From assembly GCA_900104855.1 (NCBI GenBank), contig FNSS01000001.1, positions 806,001-870,000 on the forward strand: a stretch of DNA of 64,000 nt, in the 5' to 3' direction. The notes beneath the pieces were generated by a model, which searched no databases, had not been told where the DNA came from, and saw nothing but the letters and a program-made list of their open reading frames with translations. A program made the position numbers and the translations under genes. Source of the stretch: Rhizobiales bacterium GAS188 (GTDB lineage Bacteria > Pseudomonadota > Alphaproteobacteria > Rhizobiales > Beijerinckiaceae). Shown here in pieces: positions 17,422 to 25,120 of this stretch (position 1 is its first letter; each line of letters begins with the position of its first letter).

Positions 17422-18627
17422 ATGCCCAAAGGCATTCGCGATAAGGTCGCCATCCTCGGAATGGGCTGCTCGAAATTCGGCGAGCGCTGGGACATGGATG
17501 CCGAGGACCTGATGGTCGAGGCCTATACGGAAGCTCTCGCGGATGCCGGCATCGAGACGAAGCAGATCGACGCCGCCTGGCTCGCCACCGCGATCGAGGA
17601 GCAGCATGTCGGCAAGTCGGCGGTGCCGCTCGCGGTGGCGCTGCGCCTGCCCTATATTCCGGTGACGCGCGTCGAGAATTATTGCGCCTCGGGCACGGAG
17701 GCCTTCCGCGGCGCCGTCTATGCGGTGGCGTCGGGCGCTGCCGATATCGCGCTGGCGCTCGGCGTCGAGAAGCTCAAGGACACGGGCTATGGCGGCCTGC
17801 CGCAGCGCGGTCGCGGCACGGTCAACAACCTGACCTGGCCGAACCTCTCGGCGCCCGGCAGCTTCGCGCAGCTCGCGGCCGCTTATCGCGCCAAGCATGA
17901 CAGTGCGCCCGACGACCTCAAGCGGGCCATGGCGCATATCTCGGTGAAGAGCCACGATAATGGTGCCCGCAATCCGAAGGCGCACTTACGCAACCGCATC
18001 AGCATCGACACGGTGCTCAAGGCACCCATGGTGGCCGAGCCGCTCGGTCTCTATGATTGCTGCGGCGTCAGCGACGGCTCGGCCTGCGCCATCGTCACCA
18101 CGCCGGATATCGCCGAGGGCCTCGGCAAGCGCGATCTGATCACCGTGAAAGCCTTGCAGGTCGCAGTGTCGAACGGCCTCGAGGCGCAGCACAATTCCTG
18201 GGACGGCAGCTATTTCGCGACGACCCGCATCGCCTCGAAACGCGCCTATCAGGAAGCCGGCATCGAGAACCCCCGCGAGAGCGTCAATCTCATCGAGGTG
18301 CATGACTGCTTCTCGGTGACCGAGCTTGTCACCATGGAAGACCTGCACATCTCGGCGGAAGGCACTGCCATCCGCGACGTGCTCGACGGCTTCTACGACG
18401 CCGATGGCAGCCTGCCCTGCCAGATCGATGGCGGGCTGAAATGCTTCGGCCACCCGATCGGCGCCTCGGGCCTGCGCATGATCTACGAGATGTATCTGCA
18501 GATGCAGGGCCGCGCCGGCGAACGCCAGCGCGAGGAGCTGCCGGTGATCGGCCTCACCCATAATCTCGGTGGCTTCCCGCATCAGAATGTGTGCTCGATC
18601 TCGATCGTCGGTCGCCACCGGGCGTGA
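17422..18627 (+). CDS. Thiolase family protein (acetyl-CoA acetyltransferase, SCP-x-like)
   Basis: 401 residues from ATG 17422, with AGGGAGG close upstream; it begins one base after the stop of the DUF35 fusion. The active-site loop is VENYCASGTEAFRGAVYA (Cys as nucleophile). The usual His motif appears as EVHDCFSVTELVTMEDL, as in SCP-x/SCP2-type thiolases, and the C-terminal motif as KCFGHPIGASGLRMIYE. It should cleave a 3-ketoacyl-CoA (or act as a retro-aldolase in the SCP2/DUF35 manner) in the last step of the cycle run by the SDR and MaoC products. Same operon as the preceding two genes. Confidence 0.9.
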   Translation: MPKGIRDKVAILGMGCSKFGERWDMDAEDLMVEAYTEALADAGIETKQIDAAWLATAIEEQHVGKSAVPLAVALRLPYIPVTRVENYCASGTEAFRGAVYAVASGAADIALALGVEKLKDTGYGGLPQRGRGTVNNLTWPNLSAPGSFAQLAAAYRAKHDSAPDDLKRAMAHISVKSHDNGARNPKAHLRNRISIDTVLKAPMVAEPLGLYDCCGVSDGSACAIVTTPDIAEGLGKRDLITVKALQVAVSNGLEAQHNSWDGSYFATTRIASKRAYQEAGIENPRESVNLIEVHDCFSVTELVTMEDLHISAEGTAIRDVLDGFYDADGSLPCQIDGGLKCFGHPIGASGLRMIYEMYLQMQGRAGERQREELPVIGLTHNLGGFPHQNVCSISIVGRHRA

Positions 18628-18777
18628 CGGGCGGCCGCCCGCCCTTCGCGGACATTAGGCCGTGGACTCATAAATGAGATGATTGCTGGAGGCGGTGTGG
18701 ATATTGGAGCTTTGTTTTCCGCGACAGCGTAAGGTTCGCCTGGCGCTGGCGGAGACCGGTTCAGATAAGGGAAGTCG

Positions 18778-19302
18778 ATGGCGATATCGCTCTACGACCT
18801 CAGCGTACCAACCTTCCTGCAGACCGTGAGGGCCGTCGGAGGCTTTCTCGACCGCGCGGCCAAGCACTGCTCTGAGACCGACGCAGACCCGGAAAGCTTC
18901 GTGCAGGCCCGACTCTTTGATGACATGGCGCCGTTCCACTTTCAGATCGAAGCGGCGTGGCACCATTGCGTGTGGGGGCTGGAGGCCGTGAAGACCGGCG
19001 TGTTCGCCCCACCCGCCCTGGTCGGTCCGGTCCCCTTCGCCGACCTGCGGGCCATGATCGCCCGCGCGGAAACGGCACTGGAGGCGTTCACCCCCGATGA
19101 GGTCAATGGATGGGCGGGCAAGGATCTGGACCTTCAGATCGGCCCGCGCAGGCTCGCCTTCACGTCGGAGACCTTCATACTCTCGTTCGCGCTGCCCAAC
19201 TTCCATTTCCACGCCGTCACCGCATACGACATCCTGCGCACGCGCGGCGTGCCGCTCGGAAAACGCGATTATGAGGGACAGTTACGCACCAGACCGGCCT
19301 AG
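18778..19302 (+). CDS. DUF1993 family protein (DinB-like four-helix bundle)
   Basis: 174 residues with AAGGGAAG before ATG 18778. The pattern fits DUF1993: N-terminal YDLSVPTFLQTVRAVGGFLDRA, the RLFDDMAPFHFQIEAAWHHC block, ALEAFTPDEVNG, TFILSFALPNFHFHAVTAYDILR and GVPLGKRDY at the end. His residues in HFQIEAAWHH and NFHFH suggest a DinB-type metal site. Function in the family is unknown. The last residues (about 7) and the stop overlap the 3' end of the opposing transposase frame, and the gene lies inside the inverted repeats of the element described above, which is unusual. Confidence 0.85.
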   Translation: MAISLYDLSVPTFLQTVRAVGGFLDRAAKHCSETDADPESFVQARLFDDMAPFHFQIEAAWHHCVWGLEAVKTGVFAPPALVGPVPFADLRAMIARAETALEAFTPDEVNGWAGKDLDLQIGPRRLAFTSETFILSFALPNFHFHAVTAYDILRTRGVPLGKRDYEGQLRTRPA

Positions 19303-20072
19303 GGCATCGCCACATGAAGGGCACCAGATGCGCGCGCAGATGAGTTTGACGGCGGCGAGGTAGTTTTCCGGGCACTTGTCGTAGCGGGTGGCGATGCCTC
19401 GGAAGTGCTTGATACGGTTGAAGAAGCGTTCAACGAGGTTGCGTTGGCGATAGAACCAGCCCGAGAACGCGAAGCGCTGTTTGCGGTTGGAGCGTGACGG
19501 GATGTTGGCCCAGACATTCTTTCTGGCAGCGGCTTCACGAATGGCATTGCTGTCGTAGCCCTTGTCAGCCAGCAGCGTGGCGCCTTCGGGCATGGCATCC
19601 AGAAGGGCCTCGGCTTGCTGGCTGTCGTGGACCTGACCGCCGGTCAGGCGCAGGGCGACGGGACGACCATCAGCGTCAACGAGGGCATGGATCTTGCTCG
19701 TGAGGCCGCCTCGAGAACGTCCCATGCCGCCATCACAGGATCCCCTTTTTTACCCGTCGCACCGTACTGGTGGACGCGGACACAGGTGGAGTCGATCATC
19801 ACGATCTCGCCTTGGAATGCGGCTGAAACCGCGGACAGCAGTCGATCCCATACCCCGGCTTTGCGCCAGCGAACAAACCGGTTGTAGCAGGTCGTCGATG
19901 GCCCATACCGCTCGGGAATCTCGGCCCATGGCGAGCCAGTGCGGAAGCGCCAGAGTATGCCGTTCAGCACCCGGCGGTCATCAACCCGCGGAACGCCGCG
20001 CGGCTTGTTGGGCAGCAGCGGCTCGATAATCGACCATTCCCCATCCGTAAGTTCGTATCGCCGCCGTGTCAT
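19282..20072 (-). CDS. IS5-family (IS427-type) transposase, two frames joined by a probable -1 frameshift
   Basis: The first frame starts at ATG 20072 (MTRRRYELTDGEWSII, GGAGG five bases upstream) and holds the first catalytic Asp in EIVMIDSTCVRVHQ. At 19742-19751 the coding strand reads AAAAAAGGGG directly after GCGACGGGT, a classic slippery tract. A -1 shift there joins to the second frame, MGRSRGGLTSKIHALVDADG, which has the second Asp (LLADKGYDS) and the Glu (NLVERFFNRIKHFRGIATRYDK). All DDE residues are present, so the fused product may be active. The first frame alone ends at 19644. The C-terminus after ARIW is non-standard and runs into DUF1993. Confidence 0.88.
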
Positions 20073-20260
20073 CAAGCCTCCATCGCAATGAAGAGCCTGA
20101 ATCACGCGGGCAACCAAACCTCAAGGCAATTTATGAGTTTACGGCCTAGAACCCGACCGCCAGAAAAGCGGGTACCACCGCTCGAGCTTATCGCCGCGGC
20201 GGCCCACCATTCTGCCGTCTTCACGGCGCATCCTGTGTCTCACATCGCGAGGAGCCGCAA

Positions 20261-20986
20261 ATGTTCGAGCGTGCTTCAGCTATCGGCACAGTGGTCGTTT
20301 GCGCGGTGTGCGCCTTGGTGCAGAACGGGTCCGGATCGGAGTTGCAGCGGATCGACCGCGACGACCTCTGCGTGACCAATGGCATCGTTTCGGTGCTTCC
20401 GAGCGGCCAACTTGCGATCGATGCGCCAAGCTCACGAGCGGTCGTGCGCACCATGGCGGAGATGGCGGCGGATGAGGTCGCGGAAATCCGCTTCCGCTAT
20501 TTGGGGCCCACGCGAACCAGCAAGCCCCTGGCTTCCGGCGAATTGCGGCGTCAGATCGGCCTCAAGCTTCGGGCCGAGGACACCTGCAATCTGATCTATG
20601 TCATGTGGCACATCGAGCCCGACGCCAGCGTCGCCGTGTCCGTCAAGCGCAATGCCGGAATGCATATTCATGAACAGTGCCATGCAGGCGGATACCTAAA
20701 TCTGAAGGCGCAAAGGGGCATGGACCTGCCGCCGATACGCATTGGCGACACCCACACGCTGCGTGCCGAGCTTCATGGCAATGATTTGAAGGTGGCGGCC
20801 GACGGCAAGGTGGTCTGGCAAGGAGCGCTCGGAAGCGAGTCGCAGTCTCTGGATGGACCGACCGGCTTTCGGACCGACAATGCGCGATTCGAGTTTGAAT
20901 TTTATGCCGACGGTCCCAAAGGTTCGCGCGTTCAAGCGCAGCCCAAAGCCGACCCCGGCCGATGTGTGACTTCCGAAGGCGATTGA
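20261..20986 (+). CDS. Hypothetical secreted protein
   Basis: 241 residues. The first about 24 form a probable signal peptide (TVVVCAVCALVQNGSG). The remainder looks all-beta, with strands such as AEIRFRYLG, GLKLRAEDTCNLIYVMWHI, VAVSVKRN, HTLRAELHGNDLKVAADGKVVWQG and TGFRTDNARFEFEFYAD. That pattern recalls LamG/DUF1080-type jelly-roll carbohydrate-binding domains, and the closing 'fRtDNarf-EF-y' strand is typical of them, but I cannot fix a family. It starts 114 bases beyond the IS end and stands alone. Confidence 0.6.
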   Translation: MFERASAIGTVVVCAVCALVQNGSGSELQRIDRDDLCVTNGIVSVLPSGQLAIDAPSSRAVVRTMAEMAADEVAEIRFRYLGPTRTSKPLASGELRRQIGLKLRAEDTCNLIYVMWHIEPDASVAVSVKRNAGMHIHEQCHAGGYLNLKAQRGMDLPPIRIGDTHTLRAELHGNDLKVAADGKVVWQGALGSESQSLDGPTGFRTDNARFEFEFYADGPKGSRVQAQPKADPGRCVTSEGD

Positions 20987-21083
20987 TCTCCAATTCCCTC
21001 CCCCCTGGGCTTGCAAGCGACCGCTTCGGCTTCCCACGCGTCATGGCAGTCACGCCAAGCGAATCCGGCGCAGCAGGGCACGC

Positions 21084-22622
21084 TTAGATCTTCCGCCCCG
21101 CATCCTGCCAATAGAGATCGCGCAGGCGGCGCTTGAAGATCTTGCCGGAATCCTCGCGCGGCAAGGCGCTGCGGATCTCGATGCGCTTCGGCACCTTGTA
21201 ATCGGCGAGACGCCGTGCCAGCTCTCGCCGCAGCGAAGCGGGTTCGAGCGAGGCGCTGGGCGACGGCTCGACGAAGGCGATCAGGGCCTCGCCGAACTCC
21301 TCGTCGGGAATGCCGAACACGGCGCAGTCCTGGACGCCGGAGACGGCGTGCAGCACGGCCTCGATCTCGGCCGGATAGATGTTGACGCCGCCCGAGATCA
21401 CCATGTCGCGCTTGCGATCGCAGAGGAACAGATAGCCATCCTGGTCGAGATAGCCGACATCGCCGCAGGTGATGAGGCCATGGCGCTCGACCTCGGCCCG
21501 CTTCCCCGGCAGGTTATGATAAGTGAAGTCCGGATAGCCCTCGATCCCTGCAAAGACCTCGCCGATTTCCCCTTGCGGCAGGTCATTCCCGTCATCGTCG
21601 AGAATGCGCAGCCTGGCGCCCGGGGACAGCTTGCCGACGGTGCCTGGCCTCTCGAGGGCGTCCTCGCTCGACGCGAAGGTGACCGGGCCGGTTTCCGTGC
21701 CGCCATAGAACTCCCACAGGATCGGCCCCCACCACTCGATCATCGCCCTTTTGACGTCGGGCGGGCAGGGAGCCGCCGCGTGGATGACGAACCGCAGCGA
21801 GGAGAGATCATGGCGGCGGCGCACCTCTTGCGGCAGCTTCAGAAGGCGGATGAACATGGTCGGCACCATGAACATGGTGTCGATCCGCTCGGCCTCGATC
21901 AGCCGCAACAGGGTCCCGGCGTCGAAGCGCGGCATCAGCACCAGGACCTCGCCGAGGCGCCCGGCCCGGATGCCGAACGAGTTGGGGGCCGAGTGGTAGA
22001 GCGGGCCCGGCAACAGGGCGCGCACGCCGGGCTTCAAGCCATAGACGAGCGAGCGCAAGGCTTCGGTCGTGGCAAGCTCCTCAGGGGTTGGCGCCCGGCG
22101 GCGGACGCCCTTCGGCTGTCCCGTCGTGCCGGAGGTGTAGATCATGCTCTGCGGCTGCGGCAGCGACGGCCCCGCATAGGGCTTCTGCCCGGCCATCCAG
22201 GCCTCCAATGCGATGGTGCCGGACTGGAGCGAGAGATGCGCCGTGTCGATGCGATAGGCGGCCAGGATCTCGGGCGGGGTCTCGACCGCCAGCATCGGCG
22301 GCTTCTCGGGGATCGTCGCGCATAGCTGGTTCAACAGGTCGGTGTGGCCAATGAGCGCCTTGGCGCCGCTATCGGCGAGCACATAAGCGATCTCCTCCGG
22401 CTTGAAATGCCAGTTGACCGGTACCGCATAGGCGCCGAGCATCATCGCGGCGTAGCTCGCCTCGAGGAAGGCGATGTCGTTGCGCATCAGGATGGCGACG
22501 CAATCGCCCTCACCGATGCCGAGCGCCTGGAGGCCGCCCGCAATGCGACGCGATCGCGCCTCGATCTCAGCCTTGCCGGCATGGCGTGCGCCGCTGACGA
22601 TGCCCGTCGCGATGGTGGACAA
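21084..22622 (-). CDS. AMP-forming acyl-CoA synthetase (fatty-acid-CoA ligase)
   Basis: 512 residues from TTG 22622, which has AAGGGAG eight bases upstream; a stop lies 42 bases before it in frame and no ATG intervenes. ANL-superfamily motifs in order: P-loop YTSGTTGQPKGV, A4-A5 region WEFYGGTETGPVTF, GDVGYLDQDGYLFLCDRK, SGGVNIYPAEIEAVL, and the C-terminal catalytic Lys in PREDSGKIFKRRLRDL. It activates a carboxylic acid to acyl-AMP and then acyl-CoA, the entry step for the degradation genes to its left. A copy of the shared palindrome lies 155 bases upstream. Confidence 0.93.
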   Translation of the reverse strand: MSTIATGIVSGARHAGKAEIEARSRRIAGGLQALGIGEGDCVAILMRNDIAFLEASYAAMMLGAYAVPVNWHFKPEEIAYVLADSGAKALIGHTDLLNQLCATIPEKPPMLAVETPPEILAAYRIDTAHLSLQSGTIALEAWMAGQKPYAGPSLPQPQSMIYTSGTTGQPKGVRRRAPTPEELATTEALRSLVYGLKPGVRALLPGPLYHSAPNSFGIRAGRLGEVLVLMPRFDAGTLLRLIEAERIDTMFMVPTMFIRLLKLPQEVRRRHDLSSLRFVIHAAAPCPPDVKRAMIEWWGPILWEFYGGTETGPVTFASSEDALERPGTVGKLSPGARLRILDDDGNDLPQGEIGEVFAGIEGYPDFTYHNLPGKRAEVERHGLITCGDVGYLDQDGYLFLCDRKRDMVISGGVNIYPAEIEAVLHAVSGVQDCAVFGIPDEEFGEALIAFVEPSPSASLEPASLRRELARRLADYKVPKRIEIRSALPREDSGKIFKRRLRDLYWQDAGRKI

Positions 22623-22995
22623 GAGGTTCGCTCCCTTGCGCTGCGTCAGGACGCTCCGTCACAACCGCGATCGACGCGCCGCTCCTCCTGTTCGGTTGCT
22701 ACCCTTAGATATTGATTAGCCGGCATTTCCTCTCCCGTGGCGGCATCTGCCGCGCTCGTCGTTTCGGCCCTTGTCAATTTCGCACATTGAAATGATACTT
22801 CGCAAGACGCACCAAGATGCGCAAGGGCAAATTGCGCGCGTGAAGCTCACATTCGCTTGCCAGCAAGGCCAAAATGGCTGCATCTAGGGGCTGTAAGAGC
22901 CGGACATTCGGGGAATGCCGGTCGGGTTGAAGGGGCGACTGTCCCTGAGCCGTTGATGGTCGCTTCCTGTGGCGCGTCGACGGAGTGATCCAACG
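22623..22995. other. Divergent control region between the ligase gene and the binding-protein array
   Basis: About 373 bases. It contains the palindrome at 22777-22793 and, on the minus strand, a well-spaced ATG (22726, after GGGAGAGGAA) opening a 26-codon frame that stops at 22646, possibly a leader peptide but unsupported otherwise. Nothing else recognisable; no -35/-10 pair is convincing for either side. Confidence 0.4.
22777..22793. promoter_or_regulatory. Operator-like palindrome ATTTCG-N5-TGAAAT (site 3)
   Basis: Third copy of the element at 10238 and 14856, with identical right half-site and spacer length. It sits upstream of the acyl-CoA synthetase gene (minus) and also upstream of the binding-protein array (plus, about 200 bases away), so either or both could be controlled. 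Confidence 0.6.
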
Positions 22996-23178
22996 ATGCA
23001 GGCATTTTTCGCTGCAATCATGGTCGTCCCGGCACTCGTGGCAGGCACGCTCGGCCATGCAGCGGACGCCGCGGCGCAATCCGCTGCGACCGTTCCGCAT
23101 ATCGGCTTCCTCGACGGCACACTCGGCGTCACGGTCCCGCAGACGATCCCGGTGCGCGCCGAGGAGATGATCGAATGA
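22996..23178 (+). pseudogene. Internally deleted ABC_sub_bind protein gene (60-residue remnant in frame)
   Basis: The 60-residue frame starts with a signal peptide (MQAFFAAIMVVPALVAG...AAAQS), then the mature start VPHIGFLDGT as in the full-length neighbours, and jumps straight to LGVTVPQTIPVRAEEMIE, which is the last 18 residues of those neighbours. Some 260 residues are missing, without loss of frame. Its stop overlaps the next start as ATCGAATGA, like every other junction in the array. GGAG lies ten bases before ATG 22996. It cannot bind ligand as a Venus-flytrap protein; it may survive only as the translational leader of the array. Confidence 0.75.
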
Positions 23179-24149
23179 GGCGGCGGGAGATCATCCTCGG
23201 CGCGGTGGCTGCATGGCCGCTCGCCGCCGGCGCGCAGCAGCCGTCGATGCCCATCATCGGCTTCCTGAGCGGCGCATCGCCTGACGGATTTGCCCATCGC
23301 GCTGCCGAATTCCGCCAGGGCCTGAAGGAAGCCGGTTACGTCGAGGGACGGAACGTGGCGATCGAATTCCGTTGGGCGGACGGTCGCTATGCCCTTCTGC
23401 CGCGCCTGGCGGCGGAGCTTGTCGATCGCCGCGTCGCGGTGCTGGTCGCGACTGGCGGTAGCGCTTCGGTAAAGGTGGCAAAGGGTGCGACTTCGGCAAT
23501 TCCCGTCGTATTCATCACTGGCGGCGACCCTGTCGGGCTCGGGCTCGTTTCCAGCCTGAACCGCCCGGGCGGCAACGTCACAGGCGTTGCCTTGCTCACC
23601 GAAGAGCTGGCTGTGAAGCGGTTCGAGATGCTGCGCGAGCTCGTCCCCAAGGCTCGCAACCTCGGCGTGATCGTCAATCCCAACAACGCGACCGGCGAAC
23701 GAGATGCAAGGGCGATACAGGAAGCTGCGGCCGCACAGGGCCTGCCGATCCATATCGTCAAGGCCAGCCGCGAGGCCGATTTCGAGGCCGCGTTTGCCGC
23801 GCTTGCCACAGCGGGGGCGGAGGCGCTCCTGGTCGGCGCCGATCCGTTCTTCGGGGACCAGCGTAGCGCATTGGTTGCGCTGGCAGCACGCAATGCGCTG
23901 CCGGCAATCTACGATACCCGGCGCTATACCGATGTCGGTGGCCTCGTCAGCTATGGCACCGACTTCGACAGGGCATATCACCAGGCCGGCATGTATGCAG
24001 GCCGGATCCTCGGCGGCACCAAACCGACCGACCTGCCGGTGGTGCAGCTCAGAGACATCGAGCTCGTCGTCAATCTCAAGACCGCGAAGGCGCTCGGGAT
24101 CGCCATCCCACAATCGATCCTCGCTCGCGCCGACGAGGTCATCGAATGA
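23175..24149 (+). CDS. ABC_sub_bind periplasmic binding protein, array member 1
   Basis: 324 residues. The N-terminus MRRREIILGAVAAWPLAAGAQQ is a short twin-arginine-like export signal. The mature protein is a two-lobed type 1 binding fold of the ABC_sub_bind (TrpX-like) family: MPIIGFLSGASPDG, FRQGLKEAGYVEGRNVAIEFRWADGRY, the strand-loop [28 protein letters not shown], and the C-terminal [24 protein letters not shown]. Family members bind small aromatic or other organic ligands. No permease or ATPase is nearby. It is coupled to the mini-gene before it and to member 2 after it by four-base overlaps. Confidence 0.9.
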   Translation: MRRREIILGAVAAWPLAAGAQQPSMPIIGFLSGASPDGFAHRAAEFRQGLKEAGYVEGRNVAIEFRWADGRYALLPRLAAELVDRRVAVLVATGGSASVKVAKGATSAIPVVFITGGDPVGLGLVSSLNRPGGNVTGVALLTEELAVKRFEMLRELVPKARNLGVIVNPNNATGERDARAIQEAAAAQGLPIHIVKASREADFEAAFAALATAGAEALLVGADPFFGDQRSALVALAARNALPAIYDTRRYTDVGGLVSYGTDFDRAYHQAGMYAGRILGGTKPTDLPVVQLRDIELVVNLKTAKALGIAIPQSILARADEVIE

Positions 24150-25120
24150 GGCGGCGCGATTTCCTGATCCTCGCCGGCGGCGCCGCGGCGGCGTGGCCGC
24201 ATCTTGGCTGGGCGCAGCAAGGCAAGGTCTACAAGGTAGGCCTTCTGATCGGTGGATTCCCGACGACGCGACCAGTTGATGCCTTCGTCGACGAGATGCG
24301 TCGGCTCGGCTATGTCGAGGGGCAGAACCTTGCGATTGAGTTACGCGCTGCGGAGTCAATGGCTGAGCGAGTGCCCATGCTCGCCGCCCAGCTTGTCGCG
24401 CTTCAGCCCGATGTGATCATCGCCCGCAGCACGCCGACAGCCCTGGCGCTCAAGCACGCAACGACATCGATCCCAATCGTCTTCGTCATCGTCACCGACC
24501 CTGTCGGCACCGGGCTGATCCGCAGCCTCGCCCACCCGGGAGGCAACATCACGGGCGTAACGGATTGGGCCGCCGAGCTGGGCGCGAAGCACGTCGAAAT
24601 GATCACCGAAACGGTCCCCAATGCGTCGCGCATGGCGGTGCTGTGGAACCCCCGCAACCCGGCCAATACGATCATCCTGCGGGATATTGAGAAGGCCCTG
24701 ACTCAACGCGGTCTCGCTACGATCCCGGTTTCGGCGACCTCGCCAGATGACCTCCCGGCGGCCCTGGAGCAAGCCGCAGCGGGAAACGCCGACGCTCTCA
24801 TCGTGGCCTCCGATACCGTCGCATCCGCCAATCGGCAGAAGATCATCGAGTTCCTGGCACAGAAACGGATGCCCGGAATATTCCCCGTTCCATCGCAAGC
24901 ACGCGACGGGGCGCTCATCGCCTATGGCGTCGACGACGCCGAGAGCTACCGGCATGCCGCGCGCCTGGTCGCCAGAATCCTCGAGGGAAAGAATCCGGCG
25001 GAATTGCCGGCCGAGGAGCCCGACCGCTTCGAGCTCGTCATCAACTTGCGGACAGCGAAGGCCCTCGGCCTCACGATCCCGCCATCGCTCCTCGCCAGTG
25101 CCGACGAGGTGATCGAATGA
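24146..25120 (+). CDS. ABC_sub_bind periplasmic binding protein, array member 2
   Basis: 324 residues. Export signal MRRRDFLILAGGAAAAWPHLGWAQQ has the twin-arginine RRxFL pattern. In the mature part the ligand-site landmarks are VGLLIGGFPTTRPVDAF, RLGYVEGQNLAIELRAAES, IPIVFVIVTDPVGTGLIRSLAHPGGNITG and MPGIFPVPSQARDGALIAYGVD. Compared with the other members it has Ala-Glu-Ser in place of the usual RWAEG after strand 2, and a TDWAAELGAKHVEM hinge. The C-terminal [24 protein letters not shown] leads into member 3. Confidence 0.9.
   Translation: MRRRDFLILAGGAAAAWPHLGWAQQGKVYKVGLLIGGFPTTRPVDAFVDEMRRLGYVEGQNLAIELRAAESMAERVPMLAAQLVALQPDVIIARSTPTALALKHATTSIPIVFVIVTDPVGTGLIRSLAHPGGNITGVTDWAAELGAKHVEMITETVPNASRMAVLWNPRNPANTIILRDIEKALTQRGLATIPVSATSPDDLPAALEQAAAGNADALIVASDTVASANRQKIIEFLAQKRMPGIFPVPSQARDGALIAYGVDDAESYRHAARLVARILEGKNPAELPAEEPDRFELVINLRTAKALGLTIPPSLLASADEVIE

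Larger units (their letters stand above)
18658..20146. mobile_element. IS5-type element with 18-bp terminal inverted repeats and a DUF1993 passenger
   Basis: GGCCGTGGACTCATAAAT at 18658-18675 matches, inverted and with two differences, ATTTATGAGTTTACGGCC at 20129-20146. TA stands immediately outside each end, as expected for a 2-bp target duplication. The 1489-bp interval contains a two-frame IS5/IS427-type transposase and, upstream of it on the other strand, a DUF1993 gene. Elements of this group are normally about 0.85 kb, so the extra 0.65 kb is cargo, or the left end is a leftover from an older neighbouring copy. No better left end was seen near 19300. Confidence 0.6.

Noticed and set aside
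18628-18650. GGGCGGCCGCCC palindrome after the thiolase gene as a terminator
   Set aside because: Very short stem with no following T run; could be chance in GC-rich DNA.
22646-22726. 26-codon frame upstream of the acyl-CoA synthetase with good ribosome site
   Set aside because: Could be a leader peptide, but length alone and one purine tract are not enough; no regulatory structure was seen with it.
22884-24359. Long open frame of 491 codons on the minus strand, opposite the binding-protein array
   Set aside because: It is Arg/His/Gly-rich shadow sequence with no motif, while the plus strand holds clear family proteins in coupled order.
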